DNA of 36,272 bases from Pseudomonas viridiflava (GTDB lineage Bacteria > Pseudomonadota > Gammaproteobacteria > Pseudomonadales > Pseudomonadaceae). The stretch lies in the NCBI RefSeq assembly GCF_001642795.1, contig NZ_LKEH01000048.1:182667-218938 (forward strand). The letters run 5' to 3'. The translations under genes and the position numbers were made by a program. The notes under the pieces were generated by a model. The model did not search any database and was not told the DNA's origin. It saw only the letters and a program-made list of their open reading frames with translations. The first letter of the stretch is position 1. Each line of letters begins with the position of its first letter. Below, one piece after another: positions 23,256-33,444 of the stretch.

Positions 23256-24089
23256 CTACGCTTGTGGCTGCTGATATTTTCTATTCAGAACTGCGGCTAT
23301 GTGCTTTGGCATGCCGGAGATGTTTGCATCCGCAACCGATCTCGTCTTAATTACCCGCTTCGTTTTGGGGGGCTGGTCTGGCAATGACGAACTCTGCTTG
23401 TTTGCCATGGCGCGTGCAATCGTGGGTGAGAACTTACCTTCCCTGTAGCGTTTGAGAACTGCTTTAAACCACCTGTTAGGTGCCTTAACTCTACCTGCTT
23501 CCAGGTTACCTGCTAGCTCATCAAGAAGCATCTGAGCGGCTTGTTGATCCACATCTATCAATAAAGCCTCAATGAGGCTCCGCTCTGTGGCGGCCAGTGT
23601 TGGCCATGTGAGCGTATGCTTCGGTAAAATCTCGCTGGTGTTAGGTTTTGTTCTAGTTTCTTTTATATTGGTATGGTTTGTATTGTTTTCTCTTTTTATT
23701 GGTATATCCCCCTTGGGGCCAAGGGATGGTTTCCCGGGCAGTGGCTCACCATGGCATGATCGACCATCCCCTGGTTTTTGGGGGGATGGTTCACTGGGGG
23801 TATAGGTGACAAAATTCTCCCAGATGATCTTTCCTGATTCATTCTGGAAACGCTCCTGCTTGAAGTAGCCTAGCGCCCTTAGCTCCTTGCTTGTGGCACT
23901 CCATTGCTGCTCGCTGAGGCCAAATTTTCCACGTATGTGGCCGACTCTAAGCTCCCAGCCTTCGTTCTGACCCAGCATCCAAGACAAGACCACGCGCGCG
24001 CGCCAGCTCAGCCTACTCTCCGTTAGGACGCTTGCTGGAACAATGCAGTAGGGCGGCCTTTTGACTTTGAAGGTTTGATCCGTGCTCAT
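23256..24089 (-). CDS. Replication-protein-like winged-helix protein
   Basis: This 277-aa protein starts with a segment common in plasmid and phage replication proteins (FKVKRPPYCIVPASVLTESRLSWRARVVLSWMLG), followed by a winged-helix-like region (WELRVGHIRGKFGLSEQQWSATSKELRALGYF). A low-complexity linker rich in P, G, T and N (about 105-150) follows, then a second helical domain with LTWPTLAATERSLIEALL. It may act in replication of the excised element or as a regulator; the precise family is not assigned. Its start overlaps the end of the alpA-like gene (ATGA). Confidence 0.7.
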   Translation of the reverse strand: MSTDQTFKVKRPPYCIVPASVLTESRLSWRARVVLSWMLGQNEGWELRVGHIRGKFGLSEQQWSATSKELRALGYFKQERFQNESGKIIWENFVTYTPSEPSPQKPGDGRSCHGEPLPGKPSLGPKGDIPIKRENNTNHTNIKETRTKPNTSEILPKHTLTWPTLAATERSLIEALLIDVDQQAAQMLLDELAGNLEAGRVKAPNRWFKAVLKRYREGKFSPTIARAMANKQSSSLPDQPPKTKRVIKTRSVADANISGMPKHIAAVLNRKYQQPQA

Positions 24090-24322
24090 GGGATTGCAAT
24101 TCCACGCTCTCCGTCGAGCGACAATACCTCCTTGACTTGGAGGGTGCGGAAATAAACTCGCCGGCCGATCTTGAGCATCGTAGGTTTGAGTCTTTTAGAA
24201 ATTTCGGTGTTCGAGTAAAGGGCCACTCTAACTCCTTCTGGAGATCGGCCTAATATCGCGGCAATGTCTACGATGCCCATTAGTGGGCCAAAGCGCTCAA
24301 GCAAATATTGTTCGGTCGTCAT
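24086..24322 (-). CDS. AlpA/HTH_17-like DNA-binding protein (possible excisionase)
   Basis: This 78-aa protein has a helix-turn-helix of the MerR/AlpA type: PLMGIVDIAAILGRSPEGVRVAL and then KIGRRVYFRTLQVKEVL, which is the wing typical of HTH_17 proteins. Such proteins direct excision or activate the integrase in integrated elements. ATG 24322 is preferred to the TTG at 24328; no strong ribosome binding site is seen. It lies downstream of the integrase on the same strand and overlaps the rep-like gene. It may bind the AGGCGTA repeats just upstream. Confidence 0.72.
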   Translation of the reverse strand: MTTEQYLLERFGPLMGIVDIAAILGRSPEGVRVALYSNTEISKRLKPTMLKIGRRVYFRTLQVKEVLSLDGERGIAIP

Positions 24323-24350
24323 TGTCAATCAACCATAGTTGCTAATAGTT

Positions 24351-24418
24351 AGGCGTATCTTTGGGTAATGATGCGCAGTCGTCAAATGGCTACGCCTCGG
24401 TTTTCGACCAAGGCGTAT
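24351..24418. promoter_or_regulatory. AGGCGTA repeats upstream of the alpA-like gene
   Basis: AGGCGTAT occurs at 24351-24358 and 24411-24418, with the inverted form TACGCCT at 24391-24397. Three copies within 68 bases immediately upstream of an excisionase-like gene suggest binding sites for that protein or small iterons. Confidence 0.45.
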
Positions 24419-24452
24419 TAGTTTGGATTAAAGACTTTGTTAGTCTGTGGTT

Positions 24453-24473
24453 GCCAAAATATATAGTTTTGGC
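24453..24473. promoter_or_regulatory. 20-bp dyad site, copy 3 (GCCAAAA-N7-TTTTGGC)
   Basis: This is the most symmetric copy, with 7-bp arms GCCAAAA and TTTTGGC around 7 bases. It stands between the integrase stop and the alpA-like gene and matches the sites upstream of virB5 at 19561 and 19690. It suggests one regulator for excision/replication and transfer genes. Confidence 0.62.
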
Positions 24474-24560
24474 TAATTGGCAGGTGTTGAAAAGCTAATG
24501 TGTATAGGGCTTTTCCTGAAATCTATTGTTGTCGAATGTGTAATAGAAATTATTTTTTGC

Positions 24561-25625
24561 CTATTTTTTAGCTTTCAAGCTATCGAGCCTCACCACCAGG
24601 TCCTCCGCGCGAAGATGCGTATATCGTTTCAACATCTGCATTGACTTGTGGCCGCTGATGCTAGAAACCTCTTGGTCTGAAAGTCCACCTTCAACCAATC
24701 GGCTGACTGCCTCATGGCGGAGGTCGTGGAAGCGGAAATCTGGCATGCCCAGCTTAGATTTGAGCAATCCCCAGATTTTCGTGAAGGCATAAGGGCGCCG
24801 CTTTCCGTCCTTTCCAGGCTCACCAAAAAAGATCAAATCGCAATCGATGGGGCGCACAGGGTTTTGAAGCGCTGCTTGGAATGTTGCTGCAGCGAGCTTG
24901 CTAAGTGGCACAGTCCGGGCGCTGTCGTTCTTCGTTACCAGAAGGCGTGCTACGCGCTTTTTGACATCGACCTGATGCCGACGTAGTCCTGTGATTTCAG
25001 ACGACCGCATACCCGTTTCCAAGGCGATGCTGACGATCCATCCGAGCATAGGGTTGCTGTGCTTGTTTACCTCTTTCAGCAAGCGACGTTCCTCGTCTGC
25101 TGTAAGCCGACGATTTCGGCCTTCACCTGGGCTCGGTTTGCGAATGTTGAGCACAGGGTTGTATGTGAGTCCGAGGCCCCATTCCTGAATTGCGACAGTG
25201 AATAGGTGGCTAAGGAGGGCAAGCTCTAGCCGCACGGTGTTATTGCTGGTGGGTTGGCCGCGGTTGGTCAGGGAGCCCAGGCGTGTATCGCGATAGTTGG
25301 CAATAACCTCGGATGACAGAGCCGCCAGCGAGTATTTGCCCAGGTGTTTGATCAACTGCTGAGCCTTGGTTGCCTCAGCCTTCTGCGTGGTGGGCTTTTT
25401 GGTAGGGCTGACTTCACGCAGATATCGCTGCAGCGCATTTTCGAGTGTCAGTCGCTCGGACCCGCTGCGCTGGATATAGACACCCCGCACCATTTCATCT
25501 TCGGTGCGTCGTGACCAATCTTCGGCGTCGCGTTTGGTGCGGAAGGTTTTGGCGTTGGTCGGCCATCCGGTCTTGCGGATGACGGCCTTCCAGGTGCCGG
25601 CAGGGGTTTTGACGATTGTGGCCAT
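24561..25625 (-). CDS. int: Tyrosine-type site-specific integrase
   Basis: This 354-aa phage-like integrase has an N-terminal arm-binding region (WKAVIRKTGWPTNAKTFRTK), then a core-binding domain, and a catalytic domain with the full set: arginine in ETGMRSSEITGL, H-x-x-R in FHDLRHEAVSRL, histidine in ISGHKSMQML and the nucleophile tyrosine in KRYTHL. It catalyses recombination between the element and the tRNA 3' end. The ATG at 25625 is used (GGAG about 8 bases upstream); the longer frame runs into the tRNA region. It is transcribed away from the tRNA it targets, a common layout. Confidence 0.95.
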   Translation of the reverse strand: MATIVKTPAGTWKAVIRKTGWPTNAKTFRTKRDAEDWSRRTEDEMVRGVYIQRSGSERLTLENALQRYLREVSPTKKPTTQKAEATKAQQLIKHLGKYSLAALSSEVIANYRDTRLGSLTNRGQPTSNNTVRLELALLSHLFTVAIQEWGLGLTYNPVLNIRKPSPGEGRNRRLTADEERRLLKEVNKHSNPMLGWIVSIALETGMRSSEITGLRRHQVDVKKRVARLLVTKNDSARTVPLSKLAAATFQAALQNPVRPIDCDLIFFGEPGKDGKRRPYAFTKIWGLLKSKLGMPDFRFHDLRHEAVSRLVEGGLSDQEVSSISGHKSMQMLKRYTHLRAEDLVVRLDSLKAKK

Positions 25626-25724
25626 CTGAAGGACTCCAAAGGCGTGCAAGCGAAGCCGCACTGTACCTAATTTGTACCTTCGGACCATAGGACTGATCCG
25701 GCTGCCACAAACCCAAAAAGCCAA

Positions 25725-25745
25725 AAGCCGCGTAATACGCGGCTT
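25725..25745 (-). terminator. Terminator of the intact tRNA (island-carried copy)
   Basis: AAGCCGCG-taata-CGCGGCTT followed on the minus strand by a run of T (TTGGCTTTTTGG). It lies 6 bases beyond the CCA end of the tRNA and resembles the hairpin beside attL. Confidence 0.7.
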
Positions 25746-25751
25746 CAAGGT

Positions 25752-25797
25752 TGGTGGGCCCACACGGACTCGAACCGTGGACCAAAGGATTATGAGT
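25752..25797 (-). repeat. attR: 46-bp direct repeat within the tRNA gene
   Basis: Identical to 12460-12505. It spans the CCA end to the anticodon loop. The 3' half of the functional tRNA is thus element-derived. Confidence 0.92.
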
Positions 25798-25828
25798 CCT
25801 CTGCTCTAACCAACTGAGCTATGGGCCC
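25752..25828 (-). tRNA. tRNA with CAU anticodon, probably tRNA-Ile2 (lysidine type)
   Basis: This is a complete 77-base cloverleaf: acceptor GGGCCCA paired with TGGGCCC then ACCA; D-arm AGCTCAGTTGGTTAGAGC; anticodon loop CTCATAA; T-arm GGTTCGAGTCC. The anticodon CAU also fits methionine, but C at positions 4 and 5 of the acceptor stem, pairing with G69 and G68, matches the pairs recognised by TilS in E. coli tRNA-Ile2. I therefore favour isoleucine. It is the integration site of the element. Confidence 0.9.
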
Positions 25829-25882
25829 TCAGCAGGACGCGGATTATAACGGCGGTTTCGCGGCTGTGCTATCCGAAAAGTC

Positions 25883-28345
25883 CTAAACGTTCATAAGAAG
25901 AAACCTGGCGCAGAATTCCTCGGGTGGCAAGGGCAGGCTGACGATGTAGCCCTGCATCTGTTCGCAGCCTTCTGCGGCCAGGAATTGCTGCTGTTCGCTG
26001 TTCTCCACGCCTTCGGCGATGACGGTCAGTTGCATGCTGCGGCCCAGGGCGATGATGGCGCGGACGATGGCGGCGTCGTGGGTGTCTTCGGGCAGGCCGC
26101 GGACGAAGGACTGGTCGATCTTGAGGATGTCCAGTGGCAGGCGTTTGAGGTAGCTGAGCGATGAATAGCCGGTGCCGAAGTCGTCGATGGCCAGTTGGAC
26201 GCCGAGTTTCTTGAGTTTGTGCAGTACGGCCAGGGCTTCCTGGGTCTGGCTCATGATGAAGTTTTCGGTGATTTCCAGTTGCAGGCAGCCGGGCTCCAGG
26301 CCGTTGTCGGCCAGCAGTTGTTCGATGCGGGTCACGAGGTGCGGCTGGCGCAGTTGTGCGCCGGCGAGGTTGACGGACAGTGGGCCGAACGGCTTGTGGG
26401 TTTTGCGCCATGCGTGCATCTGCAGGCAGGCCTGTTCGATGACCCAGTCGCCGATCTGCAGGATCATGCCGTTCTCTTCGGCCAGCGGTATGAAGTGTTC
26501 CGGCGGCACTTCGCCGAAGGTCGGGTGGCTCCAGCGGATCAGGGCTTCGGCGCCGACCATGCTGTTGGTGTGCAGGCTGGTCTTGGGCTGGAACGACAGG
26601 CTCAGTTCGTTGCGGTCCAGTGCGCGTCTCAGTTCCTGCTCGAGCGCGATGCGTTCGCTGGCCTGGGAGGTGAGGTCGCGGGTGTAGCTTTCGACACGGT
26701 TACGTCCCTTGGCTTTGGAGCGGTACATGGCCGCGTCGGCGTTTTTGACCAGCGTGGCGACGTCAGTGCCGTCGATGGGGAACAGGCTGCAGCCGATGCT
26801 GGAGCTGATGAAGAATTCGTGTTCGCCCGCCTGAAAGGGCGCGCTGAAGCAGGCCAGCAGTTTGTTGGCGATGCTGACGGCGTCGCTGGGTTGCAGCAGG
26901 CCGGGCAGCAGGACGATGAACTCATCGCCGCCGAGCCGGGCGACGGTGTCGATGTCGCGCAGGTGTTCCTTGAGACGCTGGGCGATGCCTTTGAGCAGCA
27001 GGTCGCCGACCGGGTGGCCGAGGCTGTCGTTGATGTGTTTGAAGCGGTCCAGGTCCAGAAACAGCACGGCGCCCAAGCTGCCGGACTCTTCGCTGTGCAG
27101 CAGGGCGGTTTGCAGGCGGTTTTCGAACAGCGTGCGGTTAGGCAGGCCGGTGAGGGGGTCGTGGTGTGCCTGGTAGTCCAGGCGTGCCTGAGCGTGCTTG
27201 AGGCTGGAGATGTCGGCGAACACGGCGACGAAGTGGGTGATGAGGTCGTCCTTGTTGCGCACGGCGCTGATGGTCAGCCAGCTCGGGTAGATGTCACCGT
27301 TCTTGCGGCGGTTGTAGATCTCGCCTTGCCAGTGGCCTTCTGCAGTCAGTTGATGCCACATCGCGGCATAGAAGGCGCTGTCGTGCTGGCCAGAGGCAAG
27401 CAGACGGGGCGTGTGGCCAATGGCTTCGGCCTCGCTGTAACCGGTGATCTCACTGAAGGCGCGATTGACGGCATGGATGCGCTGGCGCGTGTCGGTGATC
27501 AGCACGCCTTCAGCGGTGCTTTCGAACACGGTGGCAGCCAGGTGCAGTTTTTCTTGCATGTACTGGCGTTCGGTGACATCACGGCTGATGGTCAGCAGGC
27601 AGTCTTCGCCGTCGATCAGGACCGGGTGCGCAGAGAGTTCACAGAGTCGGATGTTGCCTTCGGAGCCCCGGATTCTGGTGCGAAACTCATGTACAGAGCC
27701 ATGCCGCTTGATGTGCTCGATCATGGCCTGGCGTTCGCTCAGGTCGGCCCAGATGCCCAAGTCGAGCGTGGAGCGTTCCAGGCACTGTTTTTCGGTGTAC
27801 CCGGTGATGCGGGAAAAGCCTTCGTTGACTTCGAGAATCACCCCATCGCGCACACGGCTGATGGTCAGCCCGTCGGGGGAGGCGTGGAAGGCCTTGGCGA
27901 ATTTTTCTTCCGAGAGCTGCAGTTGTCGCTGGGCCTGTTTGAGCGGGGTGATGTCGCGGACCACCACCAGCACAGCGGGCTTGGCGCCCAGTTCGAAGGG
28001 CTGGGCGGACATGAGTCCGGAAAAGGTCTGTCCGTCCTTGCGCCGCAAGGGCACTTCCAGATTGCGGATAGTGCCTTTTTGCAGTTGCTCAAGCAGGCCC
28101 GGACCCATGCCGGGAACGGCCCAGACGTTGATCTGCGTGGGCGTTTTGCCAATGGCTTCTTCGGCGGTAAGTCCCGATTGTTCTACGAACGCTTTATTGG
28201 CTTCCAGAATCTGGCCATCGATGAGGCTGGCGATGACCATGATGTCCGGGCAGTGGGCGAAGACGGAGGCAAACCTGTCTTCAGATAGACGCAACGCTTC
28301 TTCTGTTTGTTTGATGTCACTGATGTCGGTCATTAATCCACGCAT
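25883..28345 (-). CDS. PAS-GGDEF-EAL cyclic-di-GMP signalling protein
   Basis: This protein of about 820 aa has three PAS domains at about 20-130, 145-255 and 270-380, each with PAC-type ends (VVVRDITPLKQAQ, TISRDVTERQYMQ, VFADISSLKHAQ). A GGDEF domain follows with an intact motif (ARLGGDEFIVLLPG), then an EAL domain with EALIRW, DDFGTGYSSLSYLK and VIAEGVEN. Both catalytic motifs look intact, so it may make or break c-di-GMP, or one domain may only regulate. No transmembrane segment is present, suggesting a cytoplasmic sensor. The start is uncertain between ATG 28345 and ATG 28333; an in-frame stop lies just upstream of the former. Confidence 0.9.
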   Translation of the reverse strand: MRGLMTDISDIKQTEEALRLSEDRFASVFAHCPDIMVIASLIDGQILEANKAFVEQSGLTAEEAIGKTPTQINVWAVPGMGPGLLEQLQKGTIRNLEVPLRRKDGQTFSGLMSAQPFELGAKPAVLVVVRDITPLKQAQRQLQLSEEKFAKAFHASPDGLTISRVRDGVILEVNEGFSRITGYTEKQCLERSTLDLGIWADLSERQAMIEHIKRHGSVHEFRTRIRGSEGNIRLCELSAHPVLIDGEDCLLTISRDVTERQYMQEKLHLAATVFESTAEGVLITDTRQRIHAVNRAFSEITGYSEAEAIGHTPRLLASGQHDSAFYAAMWHQLTAEGHWQGEIYNRRKNGDIYPSWLTISAVRNKDDLITHFVAVFADISSLKHAQARLDYQAHHDPLTGLPNRTLFENRLQTALLHSEESGSLGAVLFLDLDRFKHINDSLGHPVGDLLLKGIAQRLKEHLRDIDTVARLGGDEFIVLLPGLLQPSDAVSIANKLLACFSAPFQAGEHEFFISSSIGCSLFPIDGTDVATLVKNADAAMYRSKAKGRNRVESYTRDLTSQASERIALEQELRRALDRNELSLSFQPKTSLHTNSMVGAEALIRWSHPTFGEVPPEHFIPLAEENGMILQIGDWVIEQACLQMHAWRKTHKPFGPLSVNLAGAQLRQPHLVTRIEQLLADNGLEPGCLQLEITENFIMSQTQEALAVLHKLKKLGVQLAIDDFGTGYSSLSYLKRLPLDILKIDQSFVRGLPEDTHDAAIVRAIIALGRSMQLTVIAEGVENSEQQQFLAAEGCEQMQGYIVSLPLPPEEFCARFLLMNV

Positions 28346-28751
28346 AAGTGCTCACGTCCGTGCTTGGTCTGGCTGCCGATATCGCGGGGGCCACAGCACT
28401 TGCTCCGTATCGTTGCGCACGAGCGGGCCAGGGTTGTGGTCATTACCGCTGCTGATTTATTGCTAGCAGAAGGTCTCAACATCGCGGCAAGTCTGCGCAC
28501 GATGCTGCGGTAAATATCCTGGCAACAACCGATAGGCCAAAGGATCACGAGCAGGCTTTTTGCCTGCAGTGACACATAGTTGTAGGTCAGGTTTCGGAAT
28601 TTTGCCTGCCGGGCGACGGCTGACAGGCGTGTTTTCGAGGGGAGTTCAATGAAACACCCGAGATAGAGCGCTTTGAAATTTCGGCGGGCCTGAAACGCAA
28701 AACCCCCGGCGGGCCGGGGGTTCAGTTTGAACGCATAGCGTGCTGCGCGTA
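28346..28751. other. Intergenic region between rpoD and the PAS-GGDEF-EAL gene
   Basis: About 400 bases. The only clear structure is the rpoD terminator hairpin at 28701-28722. A minus-strand frame at 28333-28575 has no recognisable family and overlaps the downstream gene start, so it is not called. Confidence 0.5.
28701..28722 (-). terminator. Rho-independent terminator of rpoD
   Basis: AACCCCCGG-cggg-CCGGGGGTT forms a 9-bp GC-rich stem, followed on the minus strand by TTTTGCGTTT. It stands about 30 bases after the rpoD stop. Confidence 0.85.
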
Positions 28752-30602
<1,851 letters not shown>

Positions 30603-30669
30603 AACACCCTATCCACTGAAGGTCTTGGCGGGCAAAAAACAAGCCGAGGATTATACCCGAGCTATGACC

Positions 30670-32625
30670 TCACGCGCCAGTTGAGGTCGGGGTTTGTGCA
30701 GGAACATTGCGATTTAGCAGGTCCCGAAGCTGAATTTTCTCTTCTGCACTCAGTTCGGTTTGACGTGCTTTGCTGATCAGATGTTCCAGGCTACGCTCGC
30801 GTTGGCGAGCGGATAAGCTAGTTATAGTGTCGAAAAACTGTTGTTCAAGGTTATCGGCCTCGATCAACCATTCCTTTTCGGCCAATGCGCGCAGCAAACG
30901 GCCCTGTTCGGTTCCATGCCACCGCGCTATCAACTGTAACGACCGAAGATTGGGATTCTTTTGCCGGGCTTCAATAAGAGAAACCAATAATTGCGCCTGA
31001 GACTGGTCTTCTGCCGCGAAATGGCTGGCATTTTCGACTTTCTCGGCCAGTTCGGGGTGGTGCAGCAATGTTCTGAGTGCGGCCTGCATCGGTGGTTCAA
31101 CCGCTGTCGGCACACGTGGCGTGCGCGGTTCGAAGTCCCCACGTTTGCCTTTTTTGTCCCAGGGTTTCTTTTCCCATTTTTTCTGATTCGGACCGCCGGT
31201 TTTCTTTGGCGTCCATTCCTGCTGCGCTTCATAACCGCCTTGCGGCTGGTAGTCGGCGAAATCAGGCATCGCGTCATAATCGACATACGGATCGTAACTG
31301 GGCGGCGCTTCCGAGGGCGCGCTCTGCACCAGCTGGCTGACCGCTTCACCGCTCAGGCCGGTGATTTCGGTCAGGCGCTGACGCATCAGGGTCTTGAGGT
31401 TCGCGCCGGGCACCTTGTCGATCAGTGGGGCGGCGAGGGTGGCCATATGGGCCTTGCCCTCGAGCGAGCGCGGGTCGGCTTCCTTGGTCAGTTGCTCGAA
31501 GAAGTAATCCGCCAGCGGCTGCGCGTGCTGGTTGATGCGCGCCCTGAATGCGTCAGTGCCTTCCGAGCGCACCAGGGTGTCCGGGTCCTCGCCTTCGGGC
31601 AGGAACAGAAAACGCGCCCGTCTTCCGTCCTGCAGGCTCGACAGTGTCGCTTCAAGTGCTCTCCAGGCGGCATTGCGGCCTGCCTGGTCGCCGTCGAAGC
31701 AGAACAGCACGTTGGGCACGACCCTGAACAGACGCTTCAGGTGTTCTTCGCTGGTTGCCGTACCCAGCGTGGCCACGGCGTTGCGCAGGCCTTGCTGAGC
31801 CAGTGCGATGACGTCCATGTAGCCTTCGACGACGATGATTTCATCGAGATTGCGATTGTACTTGCGGGCTTCGAACAGGCCGTAAAGCTCCTGGCCTTTA
31901 TGGAAGACCGGTGTTTCCGGCGAGTTCAGGTATTTGGGTTTGTCGTCGCCCAGTACCCGGCCGCCAAACGCGATGACCCGCCCGCGTGAATCGCGAATCG
32001 GAAACATCACCCGATCACGGAAGCGGTCATAGCGCTTGCCGGTTTCTGCGTTTTCGATCAGCAGGCCGGCGTCGATCATCACTTTTTGCTGCAGGGTATC
32101 GCTGCTCAGGTGTTTGTACAGGTTGTCCCAGCCTGGAGGTGCGAAGCCGAGGCCGAAGTCCCGCGCGATCTCGCCTGACAGGCCGCGGCCCTTGAGGTAG
32201 TCCACCGCAGCTTTGCGCGTCGGATGGTTCTTCAGGGCCTGACGGTAAAATTCTGCGGCGGCGGTCAGCAGCGGGTAGAGCGGCGAATCGGTGGGCTGCC
32301 GCGGCTTCTGGCCTTTGACGCCCTGCTCGCGGGGCACTTCCATGCCGGCGGCTTTGGCGAGGTCCTCGACGGCCTGGGGAAAATCCAGGTTGTCGTGGTC
32401 CATGATGAAACCAAGGGCGTTGCCACCTGCGCCGCAGCCAAAGCAGTAATAGAACTGTTTGTCCGGGCTGACGCTGAAAGAGGGTGTTTTCTCTTTGTGA
32501 AACGGGCAGCAGGCGCTGAAGTTCTTCCCGGTTTTCTTGAGCTGCACACGCGAGCTGACCACGTCGACGATGTCGGTACGGTTCAGAAGGTCGTCGATGA
32601 AGCTCTGGGGAATCAGCCCGGCCAT
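30670..32625 (-). CDS. dnaG: DNA primase DnaG
   Basis: This 651-aa primase makes RNA primers for chromosome replication. The N-terminal zinc-binding domain is visible with C40-x2-H43 and C61-x2-C64 (CCPFHKEKTPSF and YYCFGCGAGGN). The central catalytic core contains the toprim segment IIVVEGYMDVIALAQQG and FCFDGDQAGRNAAWRAL. A charged, low-complexity linker (about 460-510, rich in K, G and P) precedes the C-terminal helicase-binding domain. It sits between rpsU and rpoD, the normal order. Confidence 0.97.
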   Translation of the reverse strand: MAGLIPQSFIDDLLNRTDIVDVVSSRVQLKKTGKNFSACCPFHKEKTPSFSVSPDKQFYYCFGCGAGGNALGFIMDHDNLDFPQAVEDLAKAAGMEVPREQGVKGQKPRQPTDSPLYPLLTAAAEFYRQALKNHPTRKAAVDYLKGRGLSGEIARDFGLGFAPPGWDNLYKHLSSDTLQQKVMIDAGLLIENAETGKRYDRFRDRVMFPIRDSRGRVIAFGGRVLGDDKPKYLNSPETPVFHKGQELYGLFEARKYNRNLDEIIVVEGYMDVIALAQQGLRNAVATLGTATSEEHLKRLFRVVPNVLFCFDGDQAGRNAAWRALEATLSSLQDGRRARFLFLPEGEDPDTLVRSEGTDAFRARINQHAQPLADYFFEQLTKEADPRSLEGKAHMATLAAPLIDKVPGANLKTLMRQRLTEITGLSGEAVSQLVQSAPSEAPPSYDPYVDYDAMPDFADYQPQGGYEAQQEWTPKKTGGPNQKKWEKKPWDKKGKRGDFEPRTPRVPTAVEPPMQAALRTLLHHPELAEKVENASHFAAEDQSQAQLLVSLIEARQKNPNLRSLQLIARWHGTEQGRLLRALAEKEWLIEADNLEQQFFDTITSLSARQRERSLEHLISKARQTELSAEEKIQLRDLLNRNVPAQTPTSTGA

Positions 32626-33030
32626 GGCATTCTCATATCAAGCGTGTCGCGAAATTATCGTGGTGACTCTACGAGCGTTCCGTCGGCCTGTCAGCCGCCT
32701 TTTTGAAAGGCACTGCAACAAGCGGGCACGTCTTGGCATCCGAAGGTCGGTGCTTGGGCCTGAAAAGGGATTTTCATATGCACGAGACGCTGCCTTGGCT
32801 GAGCTTCTTGCGAAGTCATCAAGGCATACTCGTCTTGTCCATTGATCGATGTGCTGCCCGAGAGGGCATGACCAATGTTGCCTGTAAGCAGGCGGGACGT
32901 GCTTGACTGAAGCCCTGGTCGCATGTGCTGCCTTGGCTGCTCGGTCAATCTAGCGTGATGCTATAACTGCAACTGCCGACAGCCCGACTGTAAGGTCGGG
33001 CAAGGCAGAAGCTTTCGACGTAAGTCTGTA
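32626..33030. other. rpsU-dnaG intergenic region
   Basis: About 400 bases without a convincing gene. A hairpin, GCCCGAC-N6-GTCGGGC, at 32982-33001 lies about 30 bases after the rpsU stop. It has no T-run on the minus strand, so it may be an attenuator or processing hairpin that lowers dnaG expression relative to rpsU. Confidence 0.5.
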
Positions 33031-33246
33031 TTAGTACAGACGAACGGCGCGGCGCTGCTCGCGCTGAACTTTCTTGGCGTGACGTTTGACAGCAGCAGCT
33101 GCCTTACGCTTACGCTCGGAAGTCGGCTTCTCGTAAAATTCGCGGCTACGAACTTCAGCCAGAACACCGGCTTTTTCGCAGGAGCGCTTGAAACGACGCA
33201 GAGCTACGTCGAAGGGTTCGTTCTCTTTAACTTTGACGGCTGGCAT
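33031..33246 (-). CDS. rpsU: 30S ribosomal protein S21
   Basis: This 71-aa protein is typical S21: [20 protein letters not shown] at the start and a highly basic tail ([16 protein letters not shown]). S21 binds the small ribosomal subunit near the anti-Shine-Dalgarno region. It is the first gene of the macromolecular synthesis operon and is divergent from tsaD. Confidence 0.98.
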
Positions 33247-33444
33247 CCAGAGCTACCTTCATTCATTACCGGGGTCAACGCTTCGTGCAAACACTGCACA
33301 AAAGTACGTCGGTTTTTAAGGGTTGCGGATGTTAACCCCTCATTGAGAGGAATGCAAAGCCTCTGATCGAAAACCGCTGGTCGGCACCTCGGTCGACGAC
33401 TATTATGCGCGCCTTCGAATCTGCCCCCTACAAGGCGCAAACCC

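Larger units (their letters stand above)
12460..25797. mobile_element. 13.3-kb integrated mobilisable element (tRNA-inserted genomic island)
   Basis: The element is bounded by perfect 46-bp direct repeats at a tRNA gene and carries a tyrosine integrase adjacent to the tRNA, an AlpA-like HTH protein and a replication-like protein. Plasmid-transfer genes (virB5, eex, virB6) are present, but no relaxase, coupling protein or T4SS ATPase is found. Cargo is a DruA-like gene plus a three-gene kinase/ATPase operon. The cargo block is visibly more AT-rich than the flanks. The best reading is a satellite that needs a helper conjugative plasmid for transfer; the helper is inferred. Confidence 0.88.

Noticed and set aside
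23700..23800. Repeated CCATCCC/GGGATGG-like sequence inside the rep-like gene as a CRISPR or regulatory array
   Set aside because: The copies are irregular, lie within the low-complexity linker of a coding sequence and have no uniform spacers.
26195..28288. 697-codon plus-strand frame opposite the PAS-GGDEF-EAL gene
   Set aside because: The minus-strand frame has intact GGDEF and EAL motifs; the opposite frame is a composition artefact.
28333..28575. Minus-strand 80-codon frame between rpoD and the PAS-GGDEF-EAL gene
   Set aside because: Overlaps the downstream gene start and has no family signature. A possible missing PAS domain upstream was considered, but the upstream frame has stops and no PAS-like sequence.
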